A DNA stretch of 64,000 nt from Porphyromonas crevioricanis (GCF_900167225.1 NZ_FUXH01000003.1:1-64000); one strand, 5' to 3'; counted from the first letter of the stretch, positions 8,380-17,896 are shown. A program made the numbers and translations. Notes: generated from the sequence alone by a model not told the origin.

Positions 8380-9719
8380 ACTGCACTCTCCAAGGATTGT
8401 TGAGATTTGCGATGTAACTTGACTTCTAATATGCGACGCTTATCCATGGATACAACCACAAAATGCCAGCCATTATAAGTCACTTCATCACCCGGAAGGG
8501 GCAAATCCTGTTTTATCTCCAGAACCAAGCCCCCGAGAGTATCGACCTCTTCGCCCAACTCACCAAAGGCATCCTCATCCAGCTGCAAGTAACGACGGAC
8601 ATCGCTCAGAGAGGTCTTTGCCTCAAACAGACAACTACCATCCGGATAGCGTGTATAGGGTAACTCCTCTTCATCATATTCATCGGTAATCTCTCCGACT
8701 ATTTCTTCCAAAATATCTTCCATTGTGATGATTCCACTCGTGCCGCCAAATTCATCTACAACGATAGACATATGCACCTTGTTGGCACGAAGTTCCTCCA
8801 GCAAATCATCAATGCGCTTATTTTCCGGAACAAAATAGGCCGGCCGCATCAAGTTCTGCCATGCAAAAGAGGCATCCTTCTGACGATGCGGTATCAAGTC
8901 TTTGAGGTAAATGATTCCCTTGATATTATCCTCTGATTCTTCATAAACAGGGATACGTGAATAACCGGAAGAAACAGCAAATTCGAGCATTTTCTCAAAG
9001 TCCCAACTAATATCAATGTCTACCATGTCGATGCGCGGAACCATTACCTCGCTTGCTGTTTTGCTATAGAATTTGATAATCTCGCTGATCATAGCCTTCT
9101 CTTCTACGGCTGCGCTTCCGGTTGTCAGCTGCACAGCTTTAGACAGATCATCTACCGACAGATCATGCTGCGGACGGCCTTTTCGAGCATCAACGAGCTT
9201 TGCCGTAGAGCGTACCAGCAACCAACTTATCGGGTTAAGTATTTTGCGCACGATTCTCATCTTGGGGGCAGAAAAGCGAGAGAAATCCAATGGAGAACGT
9301 TGAGCATATACTTTAGGGATAATCTCTCCAAAAAGCAGCAATACAAGGGTAAGAGCAATTGTCTGCAGGATAAAACCAGCCATTGGGGAACGACTGAAAT
9401 CGAATATGTTATTGACAGCATAAGTGCTGAGCATTACTACAGCCACATTGACGATATTATTCCCGATCAAGATACAAGCCAATAGTTCTTCGGGGTTACT
9501 CAAAAGCTGCTTCAACACTCTGTCTGCATCGGTTTTCTCTGCTTTGACTTCTGCTAAGTCGGCCGGTTTGATCGAAAAGAAAGCCACCTCCGAAGAAGAC
9601 ATATAGCCAGAAGCGATCAACAGCAAGACGACCAAGACCAATGCTATAGCCACCGGCACACTGATTGGAGAAACTTGTACTTGCGAAAAGATCTCGCCAA
9701 GCGATGAAAAAGAATCCAA
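8376..9719 (-). CDS. gldE: CNNM/CorC-family membrane protein GldE
   Basis: A 447-aa inner-membrane protein: an N-terminal CNNM (DUF21) domain with about four hydrophobic segments (SSEVAFFSIKPADL is typical), a CBS pair (about 215-345, including VMVPRIDMV and VDEFGGTSGIITMEDILEEIVGEI), and a CorC_HlyC domain at the C-terminus. The family includes magnesium/cobalt transport regulators and the Flavobacterium gliding-associated protein GldE. The order ssb, gldE, PPTase matches the conserved Bacteroidetes neighbourhood, but I find no gldD here. A CAAAGATA (-7 box on the minus strand) lies at 9747-9754. Confidence 0.88.
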   Translation of the reverse strand: MDSFSSLGEIFSQVQVSPISVPVAIALVLVVLLLIASGYMSSSEVAFFSIKPADLAEVKAEKTDADRVLKQLLSNPEELLACILIGNNIVNVAVVMLSTYAVNNIFDFSRSPMAGFILQTIALTLVLLLFGEIIPKVYAQRSPLDFSRFSAPKMRIVRKILNPISWLLVRSTAKLVDARKGRPQHDLSVDDLSKAVQLTTGSAAVEEKAMISEIIKFYSKTASEVMVPRIDMVDIDISWDFEKMLEFAVSSGYSRIPVYEESEDNIKGIIYLKDLIPHRQKDASFAWQNLMRPAYFVPENKRIDDLLEELRANKVHMSIVVDEFGGTSGIITMEDILEEIVGEITDEYDEEELPYTRYPDGSCLFEAKTSLSDVRRYLQLDEDAFGELGEEVDTLGGLVLEIKQDLPLPGDEVTYNGWHFVVVSMDKRRILEVKLHRKSQQSLESAV

Positions 9720-9771
9720 AATATTCCTACTTAATAATATTTACAGCAAAGATATATAATTACGCCACCGT

Positions 9772-10152
9772 TCACTGTTCACTCCCTTTGGGGATCCGTG
9801 GGCTACTTTCGTTCTTCCGAGGATCATCGAAGAAACGTATTCTGTCTGCCACAATCTCAGTGACATAACGCTGCACCCCTCCCCTATCGACATAAGTCCG
9901 ATAACGCAGCTTCCCCTCTACGTAGAGCATCGCACCGCGACGCACCCATTGCTCTACAAATCGAGCTGTATCTTGGTATGCCACGATGTTGTGCCATTCT
10001 GTACGCTCGGGCAATTGTGTCCCATCTGGGAGTTTAACCTCTCTCTCGGATGTTGCTAAAGAGAAATGAGCTACACAGGATTCTCTGTCGAAATACCTCA
10101 CCTCCGGATCTTTTCCGACCAATCCCAAAAGAATCACCTTATTGATGGACAT
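9772..10152 (-). CDS. ssb: Single-stranded DNA-binding protein
   Basis: A 126-aa OB-fold protein beginning MSINKVILLGLVGKDPEVR with family motifs TEWHNIVAYQ and VEGKLRYRTY. It binds ssDNA in replication and repair. The tail after the OB fold is very short (DDPRKNESSPRIPKGSEQ) and has no acidic D-D-x-P-F tip, through which most SSBs recruit partners. This suggests either a secondary SSB or a lineage variant. It lies 52 bp upstream of gldE in the same orientation. Confidence 0.9.
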   Translation of the reverse strand: MSINKVILLGLVGKDPEVRYFDRESCVAHFSLATSEREVKLPDGTQLPERTEWHNIVAYQDTARFVEQWVRRGAMLYVEGKLRYRTYVDRGGVQRYVTEIVADRIRFFDDPRKNESSPRIPKGSEQ

Positions 10153-10259
10153 AGACCTTTTCTACCGAAAAAGATTTACAAAAAAAGATTGTCACATAGG
10201 CCAATACACAGAGCATGACCTATGAGACAACCTTCTATAAAAGCTCCGAATGGAGGATA

Positions 10260-10871
10260 TCAATTTTGCTCTTTTTTGTAGGAAGAATTGAGAAACTTCA
10301 CTACATCTTCGGTGATATCGTATGCGCTATCAGCATACAAAATACTTTCAACCCCTACTTTGGTGAGGATAAACTGATATTTTTTCGTCTTGTTGTACTC
10401 CGCCAAAGCCTCATTGAGCTGCTTATGCAGTTTTTCATTCGACTGCTGCTGCTTGAGTAAAAACTCCTGCGTCAATTTCGCTTCAAGGGTCTCTCCTTGC
10501 TGTTGCATAGCAAGGAGTTTCTGCTGCTCAGCCTCTATCGAAGCCTGACTGAGAAAAGCATTGGTACGACGCTTGCGGTCGAAATCTTCGGCTGCCTTTC
10601 GCAATGCATTGGCTTTTGACGTAAGCTGTTTACGATTGGCTTCAGCCTCTTTGGTCAGCTCTTCAGTGATATCCTTGTAGTACTGATATCGGGCATAGAG
10701 AGTATCCAAGCGGACGTATGCAATCCGAAGATCGGCCATCTTAGCGGTATCGTCCATCGGAGCTGCGGACGTCTGACATCCTCCCCGCGATCCACCACAG
10801 CCAAGAAGAGACAAAACGAAAGCCGCACACGCTGCTGACGAAATGAAATAATAAAGAAGTTTCTTAGTCAT
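10260..10871 (-). CDS. OmpH/Skp-family lipoprotein
   Basis: A 203-aa predicted lipoprotein: signal with lipobox LSLLG|C, then a long coiled-coil-rich helical region (about 65-165, rich in Q, E, K, A) and a C-terminal segment ILYADSAYDITEDVVKFLN typical of OmpH/Skp proteins. Skp-type proteins are periplasmic chaperones for outer-membrane proteins; being lipidated is common in Bacteroidetes. The start at 10871 (MTKKLLYYF) is chosen because the open frame upstream overlaps the next gene. It follows the small membrane protein gene by 17 bp. Confidence 0.85.
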   Translation of the reverse strand: MTKKLLYYFISSAACAAFVLSLLGCGGSRGGCQTSAAPMDDTAKMADLRIAYVRLDTLYARYQYYKDITEELTKEAEANRKQLTSKANALRKAAEDFDRKRRTNAFLSQASIEAEQQKLLAMQQQGETLEAKLTQEFLLKQQQSNEKLHKQLNEALAEYNKTKKYQFILTKVGVESILYADSAYDITEDVVKFLNSSYKKEQN

Positions 10872-10888
10872 ATATCGCAATCTGTTTT

Positions 10889-11110
10889 TTATTCCTGATT
10901 TATACGCTGTTGCAGACTCATACGCTCTTCTGCCTGCTGCATTTGGGAGCGGTGACATTGGATACCCTTTCGTCTCAGAGCCGGTACATCGCTTACGTGT
11001 CCGGTCGGGAAACTCCCTCCTTTCACAAAAAAGACCTTGACAGCCATCAGAAAAACCCCCAAGACTAACAAGAGTAAGGTAATAACAAGGACTATCAAGG
11101 TCGTCTTCAT
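10889..11110 (-). CDS. Small conserved membrane protein
   Basis: A 73-aa protein with one N-terminal transmembrane helix (LIVLVITLLLLVLGVFLMAV) followed by a short cytoplasmic-looking tail with FPTGHVSDVPALRRKGIQC. Similar tails (FP..HV..N.ALR..GI.C) recur in small Bacteroidetes proteins of unknown function, which together with position as first gene of the operon with the OmpH-like gene supports it being real. No function can be assigned. Confidence 0.7.
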   Translation of the reverse strand: MKTTLIVLVITLLLLVLGVFLMAVKVFFVKGGSFPTGHVSDVPALRRKGIQCHRSQMQQAEERMSLQQRINQE

Positions 11111-11119
11111 TCAAAATCC

Positions 11120-11142
11120 TATATTTGTACACTGCAAAGGTA
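11120..11142. promoter_or_regulatory. Overlapping divergent -7 boxes
   Basis: TATATTTG on the plus strand (11120-11127, towards pepD) and TACCTTTG on the minus strand (11135-11142, towards the small membrane protein and OmpH genes) lie 7 bp apart. Neither has a clear -33 TTTG at ideal spacing. Confidence 0.45.
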
Positions 11143-11188
11143 GAACATAATACAATACGAAATCATACATCCTAAATCAGCATTGAAA

Positions 11189-12652
11189 ATGAAGATGACA
11201 GATCTAAAGCCCACTATCCTGTGGCAATGCTTCGACGAGATTACCAAAGTACCTCGCCCCTCGAAGAAAGAAGAAAAAATAATCGCCTATCTGGAAGAGT
11301 TTGCCCGCAAACACAATATCGATTATTCCAAAGACCAAATCGGGAATATCGTGATGCGTAAGCCGGCTACTAAAGGGTACGAACATCTGGAAACCGTGAT
11401 ACTGCAGAGCCATATGGATATGGTTTGTGAGAAGAACTCCGACGTAGTACATGACTTTGAAAAAGACCCCATCCGCACAGTTGTAGACGGAGATTGGCTC
11501 AGAGCAGAAGGAACGACATTGGGAGCAGATAACGGCATAGGCTGTGCAGCTCAAATGGCTGTTCTTATCAGCAACGATATAGAGCATGGGCCTCTGGAAT
11601 GTCTTTTCACCGTGGATGAAGAAACAGGACTTACCGGAGCACAAAATATCCAACCCGGATTCCTCTCAGGGAAAATCCTGCTCAACCTCGATAGTGAAGA
11701 CGAAGGCGAAATGTTTATCGGATGTGCTGGAGGGAAAGACACTCAAGGGCTGTTTACGTACAAAAAGGAAGAGCTGCCTCAGGGCTATATCTTCCTAAAA
11801 GTGTCCGTAAGTGGCTTGCGTGGCGGCCACTCCGGAGGGGATATCCATCTGGGGTTGGGCAATGCCAACAAGCTACTGGCTCGCTTCCTGATGGAAGTAG
11901 ACAAAGAAATGTCTTGGGTATTAAGTGAGATCAAGGGAGGGAACCTGCGCAATGCTATTGCTCGTGAGGCCTATGCTATAATCGGAATTGAGGCTGCCAA
12001 GAAAGAAACCGTACGAGTATTGCTCAATGAATTTTCCGCTGCGGTGGAAAACGAATTGTCAGCTGTAGAGCCGTCTGTCAAATTCTCTCTGGAAACTGCT
12101 GAAACTCCGGATTTCAAAATAGACTGTACAACCAAGCACAATCTACTATTGGCCCTCATTGTGTGCCCTCACGGAGTGTTGGGTATGAGTCACGAAATAG
12201 AAGGATTGGTAGAAACTTCGACCAACTTAGCCTCTGTGAAGATGATCGAAGACAATGGCATCTTGATTGGCACCAGCCAGAGAAGCTCTACCGAGAGTCT
12301 CAAAATAGCTGCCTGTGATCAGGTTGCTTCTACTTTCAGATTGGCAGGAGCCGAAGTGCGTCATTCCGATGGGTATCCCGGGTGGAAACCCAACCCCAAC
12401 AGCAAGATCTTGCAAGCTGCGTCAGACACCTATGAAGAGATATTTGGCAAAAAACCGGCAATCAAAGCCATCCATGCTGGTCTGGAGTGTGGGCTCTTTC
12501 TGGATAAATACCCCTACTTAGATATGGTTTCTTTCGGCCCTACTCTGAGAGATGTGCACTCTCCGGCCGAACGCATCGAAATCAAAACCGTACAAATGTG
12601 GTGGGACCACCTGCTCCTACTGTTGAAGCGCATCCCATCTGCCAAGGCTTAA
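11189..12652 (+). CDS. pepD: Aminoacyl-histidine dipeptidase (PepD, M20 family)
   Basis: A 487-aa cytoplasmic zinc dipeptidase that hydrolyses Xaa-His and other dipeptides, in keeping with peptide-based growth. Family motifs in order: QSHMDMV (metal ligand), LGADNGIG (bridging Asp), DEETGLTG (catalytic Glu and ligand), DSEDEGEMFIGCAGG, and RGGHSGGDIHLGLGNAN in the dimerisation domain, with a final ligand His in DVHSPAE. ATG 11189 is taken as start; ATG 11195 is equally possible and a TTG at 11183 less so. It is transcribed alone, ending at the terminator at 12678. Confidence 0.92.
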   Translation: MKMTDLKPTILWQCFDEITKVPRPSKKEEKIIAYLEEFARKHNIDYSKDQIGNIVMRKPATKGYEHLETVILQSHMDMVCEKNSDVVHDFEKDPIRTVVDGDWLRAEGTTLGADNGIGCAAQMAVLISNDIEHGPLECLFTVDEETGLTGAQNIQPGFLSGKILLNLDSEDEGEMFIGCAGGKDTQGLFTYKKEELPQGYIFLKVSVSGLRGGHSGGDIHLGLGNANKLLARFLMEVDKEMSWVLSEIKGGNLRNAIAREAYAIIGIEAAKKETVRVLLNEFSAAVENELSAVEPSVKFSLETAETPDFKIDCTTKHNLLLALIVCPHGVLGMSHEIEGLVETSTNLASVKMIEDNGILIGTSQRSSTESLKIAACDQVASTFRLAGAEVRHSDGYPGWKPNPNSKILQAASDTYEEIFGKKPAIKAIHAGLECGLFLDKYPYLDMVSFGPTLRDVHSPAERIEIKTVQMWWDHLLLLLKRIPSAKA

Positions 12653-12677
12653 TAAGCAGTTGAAACCTTAAAGCAGC

Positions 12678-12724
12678 GACAGCCCCATCGGATTAGAAAA
12701 TACCGGTGGGGCTGTCATTTTTTC
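12678..12724 (+). terminator. Intrinsic terminator of pepD
   Basis: GACAGCCCCATCGG pairs with CCGGTGGGGCTGTC (12678-12716), followed by ATTTTTTTC. Confidence 0.92.
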
Positions 12725-12910
12725 TTCCTCCATACTCCTCTTTCGGAGGTAGTAGCATATCGAGCAGTTGGATGACTTGACCAAGATCTGCAACCCAAGC
12801 ACCAGAGGACTATTTTATGCCCCCAATAGACATGTTTTGTAAAATTTCGACCACAGAAAAACTCGGAAAAATAGTGAGAAAACAAGGCATATGTACAGGT
12901 GGATGTAATT

Positions 12911-13165
12911 CCTTTTTATATGTCTTATATGGGTCTCTCAAAACACCGATGAATAGGGCGTTCTGAAGGGGTCAAATTTTCCTCCTGAGAGAATTTTTGC
13001 TAACACAGGAGAGAGCAAATTTTTCCTCAGGAGAGAATTTTCGTTCTCTCCCGTGTTAGCAAAAAACCGCTCCAATCAGCGTCAAAAAAGAATAGGAAAA
13101 CCTGGCAAAAAAGTCCTTGATCTGAGCAGAAAAGAAGCTCCAAGCAGAAAACACAAAAACATAAA
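12911..13165 (+). repeat. Dispersed hairpin repeat R1, copy B (full length)
   Basis: About 250 bp closely similar to 28122-28380, with weaker similarity extending left to about 12836. At its centre TTTTTGCTAACAC (12994-13006) and GTGTTAGCAAAAA (13053-13065) form a perfect 13-bp inverted repeat, extended inward by GGAGAGA (13008-13014) with TCTCTCC (13045-13051), so a 72-nt hairpin is possible. The right flank is A-rich. From 13166 to the ppdK start I see only a lone -7-like TATCTTTG at 13314-13321. Confidence 0.85.
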
Positions 13166-13417
13166 AGCAAACAATATAATACACTATAAACTTTTGCTCT
13201 AAAGAGCCTTCCTTAAGGATTTAACAATGTTCGTACAACAGTCCCTCTCAGAGATTTGCTGCGGTCGTTTTGACAAAACAAAGAAACGACATACGGCAAA
13301 GAGATAAATTCTTTATCTTTGTCCTTTCCAAGGGTTTAGCTTGACTGGGTGTGTAAAAGCAGTTGGATAACCGCAGGATGTAATACAGAATAAATATTAA
13401 TTACTAACCAGACTTCG

Positions 13418-16144
13418 ATGGACAAAAAAAGAGTCTACACCTTCGGTAATGGGAAAGCCGAAGGAAAAGCAGATATGCGAAATCTGCTTGGTGGCAAAGG
13501 GGCCAACCTTGCCGAAATGAACCTTATAGGAGTGCCCGTACCTCCGGGATTTACTATTACGACAGAGGTATGTCAGGAATACTACGATCTGGGACGGGAC
13601 CGTGTAGTAGAACTACTCAAGCCGGAAGTAGGAGAAGCAATCAAAAATATAGAGAGCCTGGTTAATGCCAAATTTGGTGATGTAGAAAACCCATTGCTGG
13701 TCTCTGTTCGTTCTGGTGCTCGCGCGTCTATGCCGGGTATGATGGATACCATTCTCAACCTCGGTCTGAACGACGAGGTCGTAGAGGGACTAATACGGAA
13801 GACAGGCAATGAGCGTTTCGTATGGGACTCTTACCGCCGCTTCGTACAAATGTACGGCGATGTGGTATTGGGAATGAAACCTGTGAACAAAGAAGATATA
13901 GATCCATTCGAGGAAATCATCGAGAAAGTGAAAGCCGAGAATGGAGTGAAGATGGACAACGAACTGACGGTAGAGAACCTCAAGGACTTGGTACGTCGTT
14001 TCAAGGCAGCCGTAAAAGCCCAGACCGGTCTTGACTTCCCCTCTTGTGCCTATGAGCAACTGTGGGGAGCCGTTATGGCCGTATTCAATTCATGGATGAA
14101 CGAGCGTGCCATCCTCTATCGCAAAATGGAAGGAATCCCCGCAGAGTGGGGTACGGCCGTGAACGTGCAAGCAATGGTATTCGGAAATATGGGCGACACC
14201 TCCGCCACGGGAGTATGCTTCTCTCGTGACGCTGGTAATGGAGAAAACCTGTTCAACGGAGAATACCTGATCAATGCTCAGGGGGAAGACGTGGTAGCCG
14301 GTGTACGCACCCCACAAGAAATCACCGTGATAGGATCACGTCGTTGGGCAGAACGTGCCGGCATAAGCGAAGAAGAACGCAAGGCCAACTATCCTTCAAT
14401 GGAAGAAGCAATGCCGGAAATCTATGCCGAGCTGAACCGCCTGCAACAAAAGCTTGAAGATCACTACCGTGATATGCAAGACATGGAGTTCACAGTACAA
14501 GAAGGTAAGCTGTGGTTCCTGCAAACACGTAACGGAAAACGTACGGGACGTGCCATGGTAAAGATTGCCATGGACTTGCTCAACGAAGGTGTCATCACGG
14601 AGCAGGAAGCTCTTCTCCGTGTAGAGCCTAACAAGCTGGATGAACTGCTGCACCCCGTATTTGACAAGAAAGCCCAATCCATGGCCAGAGTTCTGACCAA
14701 AGGTTTGCCGGCTTCTCCGGGAGCAGCCACCGGCCGTATTACATTCTTCGCAGAAGATGCAGCCAAGATGCACGAAGCAGGGAACCCTGTTATCCTCGTT
14801 CGTTTGGAAACCTCTCCGGAAGACTTGGCCGGTATGGCTGTTTCCGAAGGAATTCTCACAGCCAGAGGAGGTATGACTTCTCACGCAGCTGTGGTGGCTC
14901 GAGGTATGGGCAAATGCTGTGTATCAGGAGCTGGAGCTTTGATTGTAGACTACAAAGCTCGCACCGTAGAAGTGGATGGCACCGTGCTCAAGGAAGGCGA
15001 CTGGCTCTCTCTTAATGGATCTACCGGTGAGGTGTACGAAGGCAAAGTAGAAACTAAGGCTGCCGACATGGACGATGACTTCGCTCGTCTGATGGAACTG
15101 GCTGATAAGTATTCACGACTGAAAGTGCGTACCAACGCCGATACACCTCAAGATGCAGCCGTAGCTCGCAAGTTCGGTGCTGTGGGTATCGGTCTGTGCC
15201 GTACAGAGCACATGTTCTTCGAAGGCGAAAAGATCAAAGCCATGCGCGAAATGATCCTCTCGGAAGATGCAGAGGGCCGCGTAAAAGCTTTGTCAAAAAT
15301 CCTGCCGTATCAAAAAGAAGACTTCAAGGGTATATTCAAGGCTATGGATGGCTTCCCTGTTACCGTACGTTTGCTTGACCCTCCTTTGCATGAGTTTGTA
15401 CCTCATGATCTGGCAGGGCAACAAGCTATGGCGGATCAAATGGGGGTTTCCATACAAAAGATACAACAACGTGTGGAGGCTCTCTGCGAAGCCAATCCTA
15501 TGCTTGGGCATCGTGGTTGCCGTTTGGGGAACACCTACCCTGAAATTACCGAGATGCAGACTCGTGCTATCTTGACGGCTTGTCTGGAGCTCAAGCACGA
15601 GGGTGTGGTATGTCTGCCGGAAATCATGGTTCCACTCACTGGTATTCTGTATGAATTCCAAGAACAGGAAACTGTAATCCGCAACACGGCCGAAAAAGTG
15701 TTTACCGAAATGAATGATAGGATAGACTTCAAGGTAGGTACCATGATCGAGATTCCTCGTGCCGCCCTGACAGCCAACCGTATCGCTTCTCGTGCAGAGT
15801 TCTTCTCTTTCGGTACGAACGACCTCACTCAAATGACATTCGGCTATTCTCGCGATGACATTGCTTCGTTCCTGCCTATATATTTGGATAAGAAAATACT
15901 CAAGGTGGACCCCTTCCAAGTTCTCGACCAAAATGGAGTAGGCCAATTGGTACGTATGGCAACTGAGAAAGGACGCGATGTACGCCCCGATCTCAAGTGC
16001 GGTATCTGCGGTGAGCACGGAGGTGAACCCAGCTCTGTAAAATTCTGCCACAGAGTGGGTCTGAACTACGTATCCTGCTCTCCTTACCGTGTGCCTATCG
16101 CTCGCTTGGCTGCCGCACAGGCCGTATTGGAAGAAAGCAAATAA
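13418..16144 (+). CDS. ppdK: Pyruvate, phosphate dikinase
   Basis: A 908-aa enzyme interconverting pyruvate + ATP + Pi and phosphoenolpyruvate + AMP + PPi, a PPi-linked glycolytic/gluconeogenic step usual in anaerobes. The N-terminal ATP-grasp domain begins FGNGKAEGK and contains NLLGGKGANLAEM and SVRSGARASMPGMMDT. The central phosphohistidine domain has GGMTSHAAVVARGMGK with catalytic His489. The C-terminal PEP/pyruvate TIM barrel ends in CGICGEHGGEPSS, with the catalytic Cys. Length is as expected. A long untranslated region follows the TATCTTTG box at 13314. Confidence 0.96.
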   Translation: MDKKRVYTFGNGKAEGKADMRNLLGGKGANLAEMNLIGVPVPPGFTITTEVCQEYYDLGRDRVVELLKPEVGEAIKNIESLVNAKFGDVENPLLVSVRSGARASMPGMMDTILNLGLNDEVVEGLIRKTGNERFVWDSYRRFVQMYGDVVLGMKPVNKEDIDPFEEIIEKVKAENGVKMDNELTVENLKDLVRRFKAAVKAQTGLDFPSCAYEQLWGAVMAVFNSWMNERAILYRKMEGIPAEWGTAVNVQAMVFGNMGDTSATGVCFSRDAGNGENLFNGEYLINAQGEDVVAGVRTPQEITVIGSRRWAERAGISEEERKANYPSMEEAMPEIYAELNRLQQKLEDHYRDMQDMEFTVQEGKLWFLQTRNGKRTGRAMVKIAMDLLNEGVITEQEALLRVEPNKLDELLHPVFDKKAQSMARVLTKGLPASPGAATGRITFFAEDAAKMHEAGNPVILVRLETSPEDLAGMAVSEGILTARGGMTSHAAVVARGMGKCCVSGAGALIVDYKARTVEVDGTVLKEGDWLSLNGSTGEVYEGKVETKAADMDDDFARLMELADKYSRLKVRTNADTPQDAAVARKFGAVGIGLCRTEHMFFEGEKIKAMREMILSEDAEGRVKALSKILPYQKEDFKGIFKAMDGFPVTVRLLDPPLHEFVPHDLAGQQAMADQMGVSIQKIQQRVEALCEANPMLGHRGCRLGNTYPEITEMQTRAILTACLELKHEGVVCLPEIMVPLTGILYEFQEQETVIRNTAEKVFTEMNDRIDFKVGTMIEIPRAALTANRIASRAEFFSFGTNDLTQMTFGYSRDDIASFLPIYLDKKILKVDPFQVLDQNGVGQLVRMATEKGRDVRPDLKCGICGEHGGEPSSVKFCHRVGLNYVSCSPYRVPIARLAAAQAVLEESK

Positions 16145-16170
16145 GAACTTTCTCTATCTAAACAAGAGGT

Positions 16171-16220
16171 AAAAGGGTATGCCGCAACTGATTTTGCGGT
16201 GTACCCTTTCTTCTTTTTCT
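16171..16220 (+). terminator. Intrinsic terminator of ppdK
   Basis: AAAGGGTA.GCCGCAA pairs with TTGCGGT.TACCCTTT (16172-16209), followed by CTTCTTTTTC. Confidence 0.9.
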
Positions 16221-16329
16221 GCTCAAATATCATCATCGAGGGCATCGCACAATATGACCAGGTATCGCCATGTGGGAACAGTTGAGCGAAATGGCTAACT
16301 TTCCGCTGCAATACGCAAGTCTGCACAAA

Positions 16330-17868
16330 ATGATCATCAGAACAAAATTCAGCCCCCTGACAATAAGAATCGGGGTTCTATTCGTAGGGATACTCCAGCT
16401 TATGCTACTATGGAGCTACCCTCTCCGTCTCAAATCGCAGAATAGCCCAAAAGCCATCTCTATACTACAAGCAGAAGAAAGGAAACAACATTGCAGAATA
16501 GCCATGTTGGTCACCGAGCTAAGCAGTGGCAAGCGAATTGTAGATTATAGGCGCAATTGCCGTATGATACCCGCTTCTCTGACCAAACTCATCACAACAG
16601 CTTCGGCATTGCGTATCCATGGCCCCGAGGCTTGCTTCCGAACCGAAATAGGTTATACAGGCAGTATTCACAACAAAGAACTGTATGGAGACTTAGTCGT
16701 TCTCGGATCTGGAGACCCATCCATAGACAGCCACTATATAGCAGAGGACTCTATCCGCTTCAAAACTTTCGTATGCGAGACTGTATCTCGAGCCGGCATC
16801 ACACGTATACGAGGCAAAATAATAGTGGATGCCTCTGTCTTCCGGCCGGCAGACAGCTCCTCATCCTGGTTGTACGAAGACTTGGGCGAATACTACGGAG
16901 CCTCTCTCTATGGCTTCAATATTCACGACAACCGAATAGATATATATCTGAGAAATGAGGGAAACAAGATACTCCTACACCATATGCAGCCGTCGGAAGT
17001 AGAGATCGAACTGATCAATGAGCTAAAACCGGGAGAAAAAAACAGCTGGCACATCAACGGAGCTCCGGGAGAAAAAAAACGCAGACTAAGGGGAACCTTA
17101 TTGACGAAAGGGCGTCGGGAAATGCGCTGTATGATGGACATACCCGATCCCGCAGGCTATATAGCTACAGCTATCCGAAAGCAATTGCAAAAGGAGGGGG
17201 TAAAGATAGAGGGCCCCTCCGAAGCCAGGTATGATTATTTACCCGAATGGCATGGGTCGGTAAAGTCTTTGAGTTTCTACCACTCACGCTCATTAGAACA
17301 ATTGGTGAGGGAGACAAACAGAAGAAGTATCAATCTCTGGGCCGAAGCCTTTATGAACTGTCTGGACGAAAATATCCCGAAAAGCTTTGACGGAGGCTAT
17401 AATCGCCTCTTGCAATATTGGGAAACTGTAGACCAATTCGATCCCAAGCAAATAAGCCTTTTCGATGGTAGTGGTTTATCTCCCAAAAATCGCATCACTC
17501 CTAATTTGCTGGAAGTGGTCTTATTGGAAATGGGCAATCGCAAAAAAGCTGACAATGCAGTTTTCTACAACTCCCTCCCATTAGCCGGACAGGAAGGCTC
17601 CGTGCAACATTTCACAACACCTCAAAGCATGAAAGCCCGACTGAAGAGCGGCAGTATGTTCGGGGTACAAGGCTATGCCGGATATGCACAAATAGGCGGC
17701 AAAGATGTTACGATCGTTCTTCTTGCCAACGACTTTGTGAATGTTCAATCTATGAGAAAAACAATGCTGGAGGCTCTGCAAACACTGTCCGGAGAAACCG
17801 AGCAGCATAAAAAAAGCGACTCTTACCATAAAAGGAAGAGTCGCTCTACTAAGCAAAAGAAGTCTTGA
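16330..17868 (+). CDS. dacB: D-alanyl-D-alanine carboxypeptidase/endopeptidase, PBP4 type
   Basis: A 512-aa penicillin-binding protein of the PBP4/DacB (S13) family, acting in the periplasm on peptidoglycan cross-links. An N-terminal hydrophobic segment (LTIRIGVLFVGILQLMLLW) precedes the catalytic motifs SLTK (in MIPASLTKLITTASAL), SIN (in RRSINLWAE) and KSG (in LKSGSMFGVQGYAGY). The ATG at 16330 is preferred over 16270 because it begins the export signal. The C-terminal tail is strongly basic (KKSDSYHKRKSRSTKQKKS), and its codons overlap a hairpin, AGCGACTCTTAC with its complement (about 17815-17850), that may double as terminator. Confidence 0.88.
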   Translation: MIIRTKFSPLTIRIGVLFVGILQLMLLWSYPLRLKSQNSPKAISILQAEERKQHCRIAMLVTELSSGKRIVDYRRNCRMIPASLTKLITTASALRIHGPEACFRTEIGYTGSIHNKELYGDLVVLGSGDPSIDSHYIAEDSIRFKTFVCETVSRAGITRIRGKIIVDASVFRPADSSSSWLYEDLGEYYGASLYGFNIHDNRIDIYLRNEGNKILLHHMQPSEVEIELINELKPGEKNSWHINGAPGEKKRRLRGTLLTKGRREMRCMMDIPDPAGYIATAIRKQLQKEGVKIEGPSEARYDYLPEWHGSVKSLSFYHSRSLEQLVRETNRRSINLWAEAFMNCLDENIPKSFDGGYNRLLQYWETVDQFDPKQISLFDGSGLSPKNRITPNLLEVVLLEMGNRKKADNAVFYNSLPLAGQEGSVQHFTTPQSMKARLKSGSMFGVQGYAGYAQIGGKDVTIVLLANDFVNVQSMRKTMLEALQTLSGETEQHKKSDSYHKRKSRSTKQKKS

Positions 17869-17896
17869 TCGGCGAATACTTGATATAGAGTATCAA

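Noticed and set aside
12994-13065. R1 hairpin as a transcription terminator
   Set aside because: pepD already has a strong terminator at 12678, other copies lie away from gene ends, and the stem is part of a repeated element.
15293-16051. 252-codon minus-strand frame opposite ppdK
   Set aside because: Complement of a highly conserved coding region; composition is that of an antisense shadow.
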